Notes: a model not told the origin generated them from the letters alone. DNA of 64,000 bases from AC-32 sp963716865 (GCA_963716865.1 CAVQUF010000005.1:62001-126000); one strand, 5' to 3'. Positions 15,991 to 24,857 are shown, counted from the stretch's first letter. Program-made: numbers and translations.

Positions 15991-16869
15991 TTAGCGCAGC
16001 GTGGTCCCGGCCGTTGCCGCCAGATACGGAGCCAGCTCGTCGAGAAGCCCCCGGAGAGGCTCCTGCGCTCGCTGCCCCGCGAGCCGGGCGACGTACGCTT
16101 CCCGCTGCTCGGGCTCGTTCTTCGACGCCCTCGGCTTCGGCATCCGCTCGACCGGGAGCCAGAACCAGTCCAGCGCGACCGTGTGCCGGATGATCTCGTT
16201 GCGCTCGCCGGCGACGATCGGACGGGGGGCGAGCACCCCGCGCGCCTCGAGCGCCTTGGCCCAGTGGAGGTGAACCGCGTTTCGCGCCCAGCGCAGCCCC
16301 TGCGCAGTCGTCACGTCCGGATGTCCGAGGCTGTCGATGAGCCTCGCGGCCCAGTTCAGCGTCTCGAACAGCGGCAGATAGGTCTCCTCGGGTGGATCGC
16401 AGCGGTCGGCGGCCGCCGTGAAGCGGGCCAGCGCGGCGCGGTACCCGGTCACGAACGTCTCGACCGTCACGGTCGCTCGAGCGCCGTTCGTCGGAACCGG
16501 CTGCCGGGGGACCGCGGCCAGCTGTGGAAGCGGGACCGAGACCGGACGCTCAACCGGCTCGGGAGAGCTCACGGCCGCCTCGCCGCGGCGGAAGCGGAGC
16601 TCGTACCAGTCGTCGTCCGGCGCGGGCCTGAGGCGCTCCCACCCGCGCGCCAGCAGGTCGGCCTCGAGGGAGGCGAGCGCGGCCTGGGCGCCCGGGTCGT
16701 CCCGCAGGCTCTTCTTCTCCTGCCACGGAAGGCGCCACGTTCGAAACGGCTGCGAGAGGCGAAGCGCCTCGTCGCCCTCCTCGCCCGGGACGTAGAAGTG
16801 CGCGGCGACGTAGCCGCGCCAGAGCGCGATCGAGCAGTGCTGTGTGGGCGGCGACGGCGGCGTGATCAT
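15991..16869 (-). CDS. Hypothetical protein
   Basis: About 292 residues from the ATG at 16869. An N-terminal beta-rich part (SIALWRGYVAAHFYVP ... RGWERLRPAPDDDWYELRFRR) is joined through a Pro/Val linker to a helical C-terminal part (LFETLNWAARLIDSLG, RWARNAVHLHWAKALE). I do not recognise either part. It converges on the anti-sigma-like gene. Confidence 0.45.
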   Translation of the reverse strand: MITPPSPPTQHCSIALWRGYVAAHFYVPGEEGDEALRLSQPFRTWRLPWQEKKSLRDDPGAQAALASLEADLLARGWERLRPAPDDDWYELRFRRGEAAVSSPEPVERPVSVPLPQLAAVPRQPVPTNGARATVTVETFVTGYRAALARFTAAADRCDPPEETYLPLFETLNWAARLIDSLGHPDVTTAQGLRWARNAVHLHWAKALEARGVLAPRPIVAGERNEIIRHTVALDWFWLPVERMPKPRASKNEPEQREAYVARLAGQRAQEPLRGLLDELAPYLAATAGTTLR

Positions 16870-17021
16870 CAAGACCCTCGAGAGGACAGGAGCTGAAGAG
16901 TCCGAGCGCCGCAGTCTCTCGGAAGGCTCCAACCTGTCCTCCCGTCGAGCTGTAGAGAACCATGGTGGCCAAAACTGCCCGCGGGGGCAACTGTCCGTTC
17001 GGTGGGTTCGGGCCTGGACGG

Positions 17022-17465
17022 CTAGGCGGCTGAGAGCGCGGAGAGGACCTTATCCGCGTGGCTGTCCGGGTTCACCCGGCGCATGATCTTCGTCACGTTC
17101 CCGTCCGCGTCGATCACGAACGTCGAGCGCTCGTACGACGTCTTGCCCTCCTGGCCGACGCCGTAGGGCTCGGCCAGCGTGTGTGCGGGGTCGGCGAGCA
17201 GCGTGAACGGGAGCTCGTACTTCGACCTGAAGCGCTCGTGCGAGGCCTGGGAGTCGGCACTGATCCCGAACACCTCGGCGCCTGCGCGCTGGAACTCGCC
17301 CCAGGCGTCGCGAATGCCGCAGGCCTGCCGCGTGCAACCGGGCGTGTCGTCCTTCGGATAGAAGTAGAGGACGACGGGCTTGCCGCGCAGCGCAGAGAGG
17401 CGGACGGTCTCGCCGCTGTCGCTCTCGAGCTCGAAGTCCGGTGCCGGCCTGCCTTCCTCGACCAC
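17022..17465 (-). CDS. bcp: Peroxiredoxin, Bcp/PrxQ type
   Basis: A 147-residue thiol peroxidase. The active site YPKDDTPGCTRQAC holds the peroxidatic Cys and a resolving Cys five residues later, the atypical 2-Cys PrxQ pattern; VLYFYP, ISADSQASHERF and TFVIDADG complete the AhpC/TSA fold. It reduces hydroperoxides in the cytoplasm. The GTG at 17465 lies 6 nt after TAGCAT (complement 17472-17477), in a divergent promoter shared with the gene at 17493. Confidence 0.9.
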   Translation of the reverse strand: MVEEGRPAPDFELESDSGETVRLSALRGKPVVLYFYPKDDTPGCTRQACGIRDAWGEFQRAGAEVFGISADSQASHERFRSKYELPFTLLADPAHTLAEPYGVGQEGKTSYERSTFVIDADGNVTKIMRRVNPDSHADKVLSALSAA

Positions 17466-17471
17466 GCCGGG

Positions 17472-17485
17472 ATGCTAGCTACCCT
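17472..17485. promoter_or_regulatory. Divergent leaderless promoters, bcp and membrane gene
   Basis: TAGCAT on the minus strand (17472-17477) and TACCCT on the plus strand (17480-17485) lie 6 and 7 nt from the GTG starts at 17465 and 17493. The whole space between the two start codons is 27 bp. Confidence 0.45.
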
Positions 17486-17492
17486 GGGCGGT

Positions 17493-17873
17493 GTGCGGCG
17501 CGCGTTCCGCGACATGAACCCGACTGTCCGCGGCTTCGTCGTGATCGCGCTGATCGCCGGGCTGATCGTGGCGCTTCAGCTGGAGACGACGCTGACGGCG
17601 CTGTTCCTGCTCGCGCGCATCGCGTTCTTCCTGGCGATCGCCTACTTCCTCTACCTCGTCTGGCGCGAGCGACGCGACGAGATCTCGATGTGGTCCACAC
17701 GCTCGCGCGTGGTGTTCTACGGCTCGGCGCTGCTGATGATCGTGAACGTGGCGGCCCGCTTCTTCGTCCCGGTCGGGAACGGATGGGGCCTGGTCTCCTT
17801 CCTGGCGGTCTTCGTGCTGGCCGGCTTCGCCATGTGGCGCGTCTGGCGCGACGAGCACACGTACGGCTACTGA
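17493..17873 (+). CDS. Small integral membrane protein
   Basis: About 126 residues with three predicted membrane helices (FVVIALIAGLIVALQL, LLARIAFFLAIAYFLYLVW, LVSFLAVFVLAGFAMW) separated by basic loops and ending DEHTYGY. The GTG at 17493 is 7 nt after TACCCT. Convergent with HemQ. No known function. Confidence 0.55.
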   Translation: MRRAFRDMNPTVRGFVVIALIAGLIVALQLETTLTALFLLARIAFFLAIAYFLYLVWRERRDEISMWSTRSRVVFYGSALLMIVNVAARFFVPVGNGWGLVSFLAVFVLAGFAMWRVWRDEHTYGY

Positions 17874-17896
17874 ACGCCGGCCCCGACTCGGCCTTA

Positions 17897-17911
17897 GTAA
17901 CAGTCTGTTAC
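17897..17911. repeat. Palindrome GTAACAGTCTGTTAC, copy 1
   Basis: A perfect 15-bp palindrome (7-bp arms, central T) in the convergent gap after 17873. It is followed by AAGG, as are copies 3 and 4 (AAG). Confidence 0.8.
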
Positions 17912-17961
17912 AAGGAAGACTCGGCTGCGCGGACGGAACCGGGAGCGGCTGTCGGCCATGC

Positions 17962-17984
17962 TCAAGTAACAGTCTGTTACTTGA
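17962..17984. repeat. Extended GTAACAG palindrome, copy 2
   Basis: The same 15-bp core (17966-17980) with TCAA/TTGA added on each side gives a perfect 23-bp palindrome, 54 bp after copy 1. The identical extended form recurs at 44801. Confidence 0.8.
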
Positions 17985-18003
17985 AGTCGGTTCCCGCCCG
18001 GCC

Positions 18004-18064
18004 GACTAAGGCATCGCTCGCGATGCCGCTGACGAGGCCGTGCCGGCTTGGCCGGCGCGGCCGG
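18004..18064. repeat. Two-hairpin repeat unit overlapping the hemQ end
   Basis: Module 1 GGCATCGCTCGCGATGCC and module 2 GGCCGTGCCGGCTTGGCC match the 61-bp unit at 6273 with compensated changes in the stem. The unit lies inside the last codons of hemQ. Confidence 0.75.
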
Positions 18065-18737
18065 CCTGGACACCGTCTAGCTCGTCCAATGCCTCGCGAA
18101 TCTCGCAGTGCCGCCCGACAAATATCGGCGTGTCGCGCTCCGTGTAGCGGCTCGCCTCGGAGTCGCGCAGGGTCAGCATCAGGTGCATGAAGTCGGAGGG
18201 CTCGTCGCACTCGAAGGCCGTCATGAACTCCTGGTCGTCGATCCCGAACGAGTACGTGGTGTGGTTCACGATCGTGGAGAACTCGTGCCCGACGCGCATG
18301 TGCTCCTCCATCGCGCGCTGGCGGTCCTCCTGGGGGAGCGCGTACCAGGGGCGCAGCTTCACGAACGGATAGACGACGAGGTACGGAGAGCCTTTCGGAA
18401 CCACCTGCCGCGGCTTGCGGGCCTTCGTGTACTCGGAGGCCTTCGTCGTGGCGAGGTACGAGTACGGTGTCTCGAGCCAGCCCGCGAGCGGCGTCGCGTT
18501 CAGCGCCGCGCCGAGCTCGTTGAGGTCCTCGTAGCGCTCGGTGATCGTCCAGAGGAAGAAGTCAGCGTCGGGGCGCACGCCGGCGAGCGAGTAGGCGCGC
18601 AGCGAAGCCGTCCGCTCGGCCCAGTCGTCGACGACCTCGGCGAACGCGTCCTTGCCCGCGCGGCGCTCGTCGATCGGAAGCCGGCGCCAGGCGGGATCGA
18701 GCCTGAAGAAGCGGTACGCGACGTACTGCCCGGCCAT
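18006..18737 (-). CDS. hemQ: Coproheme decarboxylase / chlorite dismutase-like protein
   Basis: A 243-residue HemQ-type protein: MAGQYVAYRFFRLDPAWRRL at the N-terminus, a central SPYLVVYPFVKLRPWYALP, and EHMRVGHEFSTIVNHTTYSFGIDDQEFMTAFE, where the haem-ligand His and the substrate-side residues lie. In Gram-positive lineages this enzyme makes haem b from coproheme, the end of the pathway begun by hemA-hemL at 48.9 kb. The last ~18 residues (AGRAGQAGTASSAASRAM) are encoded by the inserted repeat. TAGGCT ends 6 nt before the ATG. Confidence 0.85.
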   Translation of the reverse strand: MAGQYVAYRFFRLDPAWRRLPIDERRAGKDAFAEVVDDWAERTASLRAYSLAGVRPDADFFLWTITERYEDLNELGAALNATPLAGWLETPYSYLATTKASEYTKARKPRQVVPKGSPYLVVYPFVKLRPWYALPQEDRQRAMEEHMRVGHEFSTIVNHTTYSFGIDDQEFMTAFECDEPSDFMHLMLTLRDSEASRYTERDTPIFVGRHCEIREALDELDGVQAGRAGQAGTASSAASRAMP

Positions 18738-18746
18738 GCCGAAAGC

Positions 18747-20138
18747 CTAGCGCCCGCAGGTCGCGAGCTTGCCGTCCCGAAGGTCGGCGACGGCTCGGCG
18801 GAAGCCCCTGAGGCTCGGCTTCGGAGTGTGGTCCGCGTAGTAGAGGCCGGACTGCCAGCCGTTCATGTTCGGCTCGTCGAAGGTGTGGAAGATGAACAGG
18901 CCCTTGACCGTCGGCTGGCAGTACGCGATTGCGAGCGCCTGCCGGTAGAAGGCGGCCTGCGTGGCGGCGCTCACGCCCCAGCCGGACTCGATCGACGACC
19001 CCGGATCGTACGCCCAGATCTCGGAGTCCGGGATCAGGGTCTGCACGCCGAACTCGCTGTAGTAGATCGGCAGCGTTCGCCCGCGCTGGTGGGTGCCGCG
19101 GAACGCCTCGTCGAGGAGGGTGACGAGTTTCGGGTAGTCGGCGAACGTGATCTCGGCCGTGTTCGGGTGGCGTTCCTTCGGCGAGATCCACGGCGCGATC
19201 ATGTACGGGTGGATGCCGAACGCGTCCATCAGCGGGCGCCGCCGGCCGCTCGCGCGGTAGGCCTTGCCGAGGTCGCGGATGAAGACGGTGGGGGAGTGGG
19301 TCGGCCTGATCCCGTTCGGCCGGTCCGCTCCGCGCGGGGAGACCGCGCCGCCGATAACCCGCAGGTGCCGCGCGACCTTCTTGACGGCGTCGTAGGTCCG
19401 GGCGAGCAGGTTCTCGTAGGCCAGCGCGGCGGCGTCCCGGCCGCTCGGCCCGAACTGCGGCATCCAGAACGTGTTCAGGTTCGGCTCGTTTCCGACGGTA
19501 ACGGCGGCCAGGTGCGGCAGCGCCTCGACCGTCGCCGCCGCGAAGGACGCGAACTGCGCCCGCTCCGCGGCGGTTCGGGGCGTGTTCGGCGCGAAGCCGT
19601 GCCCGATGACCAGGAAGAGCCGCATGTGTCGCTTGCGGGCTGCGGCCGACACGTTGCCGATCCGCTGCAAAGTCCCGGCGGAGGGCCGCTTCAGGCCGCG
19701 GCTCCACGCGACCGAGACGACGACCGTGTCGAAGCCCGCGCGCCGGGAGGCCTCCACGGCCGCGCTCGTCGCGGCGAGGCTCTGCTGGACGAGCGAGTCG
19801 TCCACGACGCCGACGCTGAACGTGCGCCGCCGATGGCTGCGCGGCGGAGGCGGCGGCGGGATCGCGGCCGTCGTCGTCGGCAGCGAGACCGTCGAGTCCG
19901 AGTCGTAGGTCACGGCCGGGTGGACCGGCTGTCCAGGCCCGGCCGTCGACGTCGTGCGCGGGGTCGTAGTCGACGCGCGCGTCTGCTGCTGCGTCCGCGT
20001 GCCCGCGGTCGAGCCGGCTGACGCCCTCGTGGCCGGCGATGCCGACTGCCCGCCGCTGCCGGACGAGACGATGACCGCGACGACCAGGCCGGTCAGGGCC
20101 GCCACCGCCAGTCCCGCGGCAACCAGGGCGTTCCTCAC
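18747..20138 (-). CDS. Secreted clan GH-A glycoside hydrolase-like protein
   Basis: A 463-residue protein. A membrane anchor or signal (VAAGLAVAALTGLVVAVIVSS) and a Ser/Thr/Pro linker (about residues 30-105) precede a TIM barrel: FDTVVVSVAWSRGL, AAVTVGNEPN with the acid/base Glu, MDAFGIHPYM, and LPIYYSEFGVQT with the likely nucleophile Glu. This is the GH5/GH39-like arrangement; substrate unknown. GTG at 20138 follows TAGCCT by 8 nt. Divergent from uvrC with only 26 bp between starts. Confidence 0.75.
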   Translation of the reverse strand: MRNALVAAGLAVAALTGLVVAVIVSSGSGGQSASPATRASAGSTAGTRTQQQTRASTTTPRTTSTAGPGQPVHPAVTYDSDSTVSLPTTTAAIPPPPPPRSHRRRTFSVGVVDDSLVQQSLAATSAAVEASRRAGFDTVVVSVAWSRGLKRPSAGTLQRIGNVSAAARKRHMRLFLVIGHGFAPNTPRTAAERAQFASFAAATVEALPHLAAVTVGNEPNLNTFWMPQFGPSGRDAAALAYENLLARTYDAVKKVARHLRVIGGAVSPRGADRPNGIRPTHSPTVFIRDLGKAYRASGRRRPLMDAFGIHPYMIAPWISPKERHPNTAEITFADYPKLVTLLDEAFRGTHQRGRTLPIYYSEFGVQTLIPDSEIWAYDPGSSIESGWGVSAATQAAFYRQALAIAYCQPTVKGLFIFHTFDEPNMNGWQSGLYYADHTPKPSLRGFRRAVADLRDGKLATCGR

Positions 20139-20146
20139 GAGGCCGC

Positions 20147-20156
20147 AGGCTACCCT
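20147..20156. promoter_or_regulatory. Overlapping divergent -10 elements, glycosidase and uvrC
   Basis: AGGCTACCCT holds TAGCCT on the minus strand (20147-20152) and TACCCT on the plus strand (20151-20156), sharing the central TA. Each ends 8 nt from a start codon (GTG 20138, TTG 20165). Confidence 0.5.
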
Positions 20157-20164
20157 TGCCCGGG

Positions 20165-22021
20165 TTGAGAGAGCAGGTGGAAGAACAGCTGAAACGGCTC
20201 CCGGCCAAGCCGGGCGTCTACGTCTTCCGCGGCGAGCGGGGCGAGATGCTCTACATCGGCAAGGCGAAGTCGCTGCGCCCCCGCGTGCGCAGCTACTTCC
20301 AGGCGAGCCCGGACAGCCGAACCACGATCGCGCAGCTCCCGGAGCGCGTCGCCGACGTCGAGGTGATCGTGACCGACACCGAGGTCGAGGCGCTGCACCT
20401 GGAGCAGAACCTGGTCAAGCGCCACCGCCCGCCGTTCAACGTCCGGCTCCGCGACGACAAGTCGTTCCCCTACATCGCGGTCACGGTCGAGGACGACTAC
20501 CCGCGCGTCATGTTCACGCGCGAGCGGCACCGCCGCGGGGTCGTCTACTTCGGGCCGTACGCGAACGCGAAGAAGGTGCGCGAGACGCTCGACGTGCTCA
20601 ACCGGGTCTTCCCGTACCGGCCGTGCGAGGGCCCGAGGCCGGGGCGCCACTCGGGGATCCCGTGCCTCGACTACCACATCGAGCGCTGTCTGGCGCCGTG
20701 CGTCGGGTACATCTCGAAGAAGGACTACCGCGCGATCATCGACCGCGTGATCGAGTTCCTCTCGGGCGAGACGCGCCCGATCATGCGCGAGCTCGAGCGG
20801 AAGATGAAAGACGCCGCCGAGGGCGAGCGGTTCGAGGAGGCGGCGCGCTACCGCAACCGGCTCTTCGCGGTCCAGCACCTGGTCGAGAGGCAGGCGGCGG
20901 ACAAGCGCTCCGTGGGAACCGTGGACGTGATCGGGATCGCGGCCGACGGCGACCGGGCCGCGGTCCAGGTCTTCCCGCTGCGCGACGGCCGGTTGATCGA
21001 CCGCTACGCCTTCCACCTCGAGAACACGGGTGGCCAGGAGACGAGCTCGCTGCTGGAGACGTTCTGCCTCGAGTACTACGGCTCGGCCCCGAGCGTGCCG
21101 CCGCAGATCGTCGTCCCGCGCGACTCCGGCGACACGAGCGCGCTGGCCCAGTTCCTCGCGGAGCGGCGCGGCTCGCGGGTCGAGGTGCGCGCACCGGTGC
21201 GGGGCGAAAAGCGCCGGCTCCAGGAGCTCGCGACGCAGAACGCGCGCCTCGCCCTCGAGTCGGACGCGCTCCAGACCGAGCGGCGGCGGCTACGGCGCGT
21301 CGAGGCCCTGGAGGAGCTGCGCGAGGCGCTGAACCTCGAGAGCCTGCCACTGCGGATCGAGTGCTACGACGTCTCGAACATCCAGGGCGAGGCGGTCGTC
21401 GGCTCGATGGTTGTCTTCCAGGACGCGCTGCCCAAGAAGGCGCACTACCGCAAGTTCGGCGTGCGCGGGCTCGACGGGCAGGACGACTACGCGGCGCTGG
21501 CCGAGGTGGTCTCGCGGCGGTTCTCTCGGGTCGGCGACGCAGCCTCCGGCTCCCATGCACACGACGAGTCGTTCGCGGCCACGCCGAACCTGGTCGTGAT
21601 CGACGGCGGCAAGGGGCAGCTCTCGGCCGTGCTGGAGGCGATGCACGCCTACGACCTGCCGCGGGTGGCGGTGATCGCCCTCGCCAAGCGGATCGAGGAG
21701 GTGTTCGTCCCCGACCGATCGGCCCCGATCCTGCTGCCGCGCGACTCGGCCGGGCTCCAACTGCTGCAGCGTGTGCGCGACGAGGCGCACCGCTTCGCCG
21801 TCGGCTTCCACCGGCAGCGGCGCGACGCGAAGGCGCGCGAGTCGATCTTCGACACGCTTCCGGGCGTCGGCCCGGCCAGGCGGCGGGCGCTGGTCCAGCA
21901 CTTCGGCTCGGCCGAGCGCTTCCTCGCCGCCTCGCAGGAGGAGCTCGAGGGCGTTCCCGGAATCCCCGCCAAGACCGCGCGGGACATCTACGCCCAGTTG
22001 CACAAGGCCGGCCGCGCCTAG
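20165..22021 (+). CDS. uvrC: Excinuclease ABC subunit C
   Basis: About 618 residues. The N-terminal GIY-YIG nuclease (PGVYVFRG ... LYIGKAKSLRPRVRSYF), a Cys cluster-like middle (YRPCEG ... IPCLDYHIERCLAPCVGYI), the UVR motif (ERFEEAARYRNRLFAVQ), the RNase H-like 5' nuclease (IECYDVSNIQGEAVVGSMVVF; VIDGGKGQL) and C-terminal helix-hairpin-helix repeats (LPGVGPARRRAL, VPGIPAKTARDI). It makes both incisions in nucleotide excision repair. TTG 20165 fits the promoter; TTG 20156 is the alternative. Confidence 0.95.
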   Translation: MREQVEEQLKRLPAKPGVYVFRGERGEMLYIGKAKSLRPRVRSYFQASPDSRTTIAQLPERVADVEVIVTDTEVEALHLEQNLVKRHRPPFNVRLRDDKSFPYIAVTVEDDYPRVMFTRERHRRGVVYFGPYANAKKVRETLDVLNRVFPYRPCEGPRPGRHSGIPCLDYHIERCLAPCVGYISKKDYRAIIDRVIEFLSGETRPIMRELERKMKDAAEGERFEEAARYRNRLFAVQHLVERQAADKRSVGTVDVIGIAADGDRAAVQVFPLRDGRLIDRYAFHLENTGGQETSSLLETFCLEYYGSAPSVPPQIVVPRDSGDTSALAQFLAERRGSRVEVRAPVRGEKRRLQELATQNARLALESDALQTERRRLRRVEALEELREALNLESLPLRIECYDVSNIQGEAVVGSMVVFQDALPKKAHYRKFGVRGLDGQDDYAALAEVVSRRFSRVGDAASGSHAHDESFAATPNLVVIDGGKGQLSAVLEAMHAYDLPRVAVIALAKRIEEVFVPDRSAPILLPRDSAGLQLLQRVRDEAHRFAVGFHRQRRDAKARESIFDTLPGVGPARRRALVQHFGSAERFLAASQEELEGVPGIPAKTARDIYAQLHKAGRA

Positions 22022-22079
22022 GCGGGCGGGCGATTTGAAGACAGTGGGTAGGAGCAGTACCGTGTGACCGGGAGGCCAC

Positions 22080-23375
22080 GTGGTCGAGCCGCCGAGCGGG
22101 ACCGTCACGCTGATGTTCACCGACGTCGAGGGGTCGACCCAGCTCGTCCAGCGGCTCGGGGAGGAGTACGCGGCCACCCTCAGCGAGCAACGGCGATTAC
22201 TGCGTAAGGCCCTCGGAGATGCCGGTGGATACGAGGTCGACTGCCGTGCGGATGAGCTTTTCGCGTCCTTCCAGCGGGCAAAGGACGGGCTCGCCGCAGC
22301 GGTCTCCGTCCAGCGGAGTTTCGCCGCCTTCGCCTGGCCGCCCGGTGTCCGAGTGCGGCTGCGCATAGGCCTCCACACCGGCGAGCCCGTCGTCGAGGGC
22401 GGCGCCTATCTGGGTCTGGACGTCAACCGGGCGGCCCGAATCTGCTCGGCCGGCCACGGTGGGCAAATCCTCATATCCGTGTCCACGCGTGATCTCGTCG
22501 CAGATGAAGCCGAGCTCAAGGATCTGGGGGCCTACAGCCTTCCCGGCCTCCCGCGCCCCGAGCGGATCTTCCAGCTTCTGGCGCCCGGCCTGCCGCCTAG
22601 CTTTCCGCCGCTTCGAGCGGAGAGTGCTGAGCGCGGCCTGCTGAAGAAGATCCTGCCAAGTGCGCGCACGCGGGCAACGACCCTCGAGGAGGAAGCCTGG
22701 CGGGCGCGGGCACTGGTGGCGAGTGTCGGAGGCCCACGCCAGAAGCCGTTGACCCTGCTGGGCGCAGCGCTCTTCAACGCACACCGGGCCGCGAGCCAGA
22801 CGGACAAGTTCCTCGGCCGGGTCGACCGCAAGGGCCTGGCTCGTCGGGCCGGCGTCCAGCGCGAGGCGGCCGTCATCTCGCCTCGAGCGAGCGAGGAGGT
22901 TGTGAGGCTCGAGGGGCGGATCTCCTCGGTCGATCGGCTGCTCGAGAGCCGGCAGGCGCTCGCCGAGCTGGCGGAGGAGGTGAAGAGCAAGCTGGACGAG
23001 TCGCTCGAAGAGCGAGGGATCGCTTCGCTTCGGGAGCGCGTCGTCGCGGCGACGGCAGAGCTGGAGGAGGCCCTCGCGCAGGCGACGAGGATGCTCGATC
23101 CCGTGAGCTTCAAGCTGCAGCGCACCCGCCACCGGGGCGTCTACCGCTCCGGCAGCAAGTACGTCGTCCCGTTCGTGGACAGCGTCGGAATCGACCGCCA
23201 GAGGGAGTTCTCGACGCGCGCGGAGGCGCGTGCCTTCAGGGAGACGATCCAGCACGACGCCGGCGCGCTTCGAGCACGCGGTGCGCTGGTCGACGCGGAG
23301 GTACGCGACCAAGAACGGATCACGCCACCAGCGACGAGGGCGCACCAAGCGCGGCGAGATCGTGGGCAGCCTTGA
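22080..23375 (+). CDS. Class III nucleotide cyclase with C-terminal AP2/arm-like DNA-binding domain
   Basis: A 431-residue protein. The cyclase domain (residues ~8-165) has the metal site FTDVEGST, second acid in CRADELFASF and transition-state residues in VNRAARI; GHGGQILIS closes it. It departs from the usual large ATPase-linked regulators after FQLLAPGLPPSFPPLR. A helical/coiled-coil middle (residues ~255-345) follows. Near the end, RGVYRSGSKYVVPFVDS ... EFSTRAEARAFRE (about 355-395) reads like the three-stranded AP2 or integrase arm-binding fold. The substrate-selecting Lys position is not obvious, so product (cAMP or cGMP) cannot be stated. Confidence 0.7.
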   Translation: MVEPPSGTVTLMFTDVEGSTQLVQRLGEEYAATLSEQRRLLRKALGDAGGYEVDCRADELFASFQRAKDGLAAAVSVQRSFAAFAWPPGVRVRLRIGLHTGEPVVEGGAYLGLDVNRAARICSAGHGGQILISVSTRDLVADEAELKDLGAYSLPGLPRPERIFQLLAPGLPPSFPPLRAESAERGLLKKILPSARTRATTLEEEAWRARALVASVGGPRQKPLTLLGAALFNAHRAASQTDKFLGRVDRKGLARRAGVQREAAVISPRASEEVVRLEGRISSVDRLLESRQALAELAEEVKSKLDESLEERGIASLRERVVAATAELEEALAQATRMLDPVSFKLQRTRHRGVYRSGSKYVVPFVDSVGIDRQREFSTRAEARAFRETIQHDAGALRARGALVDAEVRDQERITPPATRAHQARRDRGQP

Positions 23376-23421
23376 GTGCCACGCCGCCGACGCCGGCACC
23401 GGCGCGCTCTGAGGCCGCCAA

Positions 23422-23436
23422 GTAACAGTCTGTTAC
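23422..23436. repeat. Palindrome GTAACAGTCTGTTAC, copy 3
   Basis: The identical 15-bp palindrome, flanked by CCAA and AAGG, 4 bp from the stop of the minus-strand gene ending at 23441, in a convergent gap. Confidence 0.8.
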
Positions 23437-23440
23437 AAGG

Positions 23441-24857
23441 TCAGGGCACGGCCAGCGACGTGGCGAACATCGATTCGCGCAGCCGGCCCGCGCGGGGCGG
23501 CTGGGCGAGCGCGAAGACGGGTACGGCGCGGCCGCCGGCGAACGAGGTCGAGATGTAGTCGCCGACCATCGAGCCCAGCGACGTCCCAGCGATCCCGGAC
23601 ATCGGCACGTGCCGCGAGTTGAGCAGCTGCGGCCGGCTCCACCTCGCACCGGCCGTCCGCGACCAGACGAAGCGGACGTCGAGCGACGACCCGCGAAACA
23701 CGTAGCAGGTGAGCGCGAGCCGGCCCTTTCGCGCCGGGTCGGCGTCGAGGCCCGGAAGCTCGGCATCGCCTCCGCCGATCGGGATCCGCGCCACCGGGGT
23801 CCACGCGACGCCGTCCGCCGAGGAGGTGTAGACGATGTCGTTGGCGGGGCATCCAGGGCGGAACGCGCAGCTCGCCCAGGCGACGTACGCGCGCCCGTCC
23901 GAGCTGATCGCCGACGTGGGAAGCGGCGCCGGCGCGAAGCCCCGGATGGGGCCGGTACGGCGCGGGGGCGATTCCCTGCTGCTGCGTCCAGGTGGCGCCG
24001 CCGTCGTCCGAGCGCAGCACCGAGAGATCGTCCTGGTCGTAGAACGCGATCAGCACCCGCCCGCTCGGCAGCACGAGCGGCTGCACGCCCGGCGCGTAGG
24101 CGCCCCGGATCGACCCGCGGCCGGGGAAGCCCGGCGCGGTGGTCGGCGCCGACCACGTGAGGCCGCCGTCGGCCGACGTCTGAGCGACGACCTGCTCGCC
24201 GATCACGTCGCTGTAGCTGATGTAGCAGTGGCCGTAGATACGGGCTCTGCGGCCAGTTGTCGCAGGCGATCCACTCCTTGTCCTGTCCGAACGTGGACGT
24301 CTGGACCGCGGTCGCGGGTGCGCTCCAGCGCGAGCCGTTCGCCGAGCGGCTGACGCGGATCGACGAGCCCCCTTGCGCCTCGAGGACGAGCGAGACCGCG
24401 AGCCAGACGCCGTGCCTGCGGTCGTAGGAGATCGACGGATCGGTCGGCCTCGGCCCGACGCCGTTCAGGAAGCCCTGCTTCCACGCCCTGCCGCGGTCGC
24501 GCGAGACCGCGAAGCCGATGTTGCGCGCGCCGCCGCTGAAGACCCGCCCGACCTGGAAGACCGTGACGACCGTCTTCCCGTGCGCGAACGAGTCGGGCTC
24601 GACCTCGGTCTCGTGCTGGCTCTCCGGGTTGGTGTACGGGTCGCGCGAGGTCTGGCGCGTGACCACCTCGCAGTCGAAGCCGACGCGGTCGAGCCCGTCG
24701 ACGGTCGCCAGATCGCGGCCGCGGCCGCACGTCACGGTGTCGCGGACGCCGTTGACGCTCTGCAGGCGGTCGGGGCCGGCCGTGCCGTGGATCCGGGCGG
24801 CCGCGGCCACGGAGGCGCACACCAGCAGGAACGTGAGCGCGATGAGGAGCGGACGCT

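Noticed and set aside
17897..17984. GTAACAG palindromes as ordinary repressor operators
   Set aside because: All five copies lie between gene 3' ends, away from promoters.
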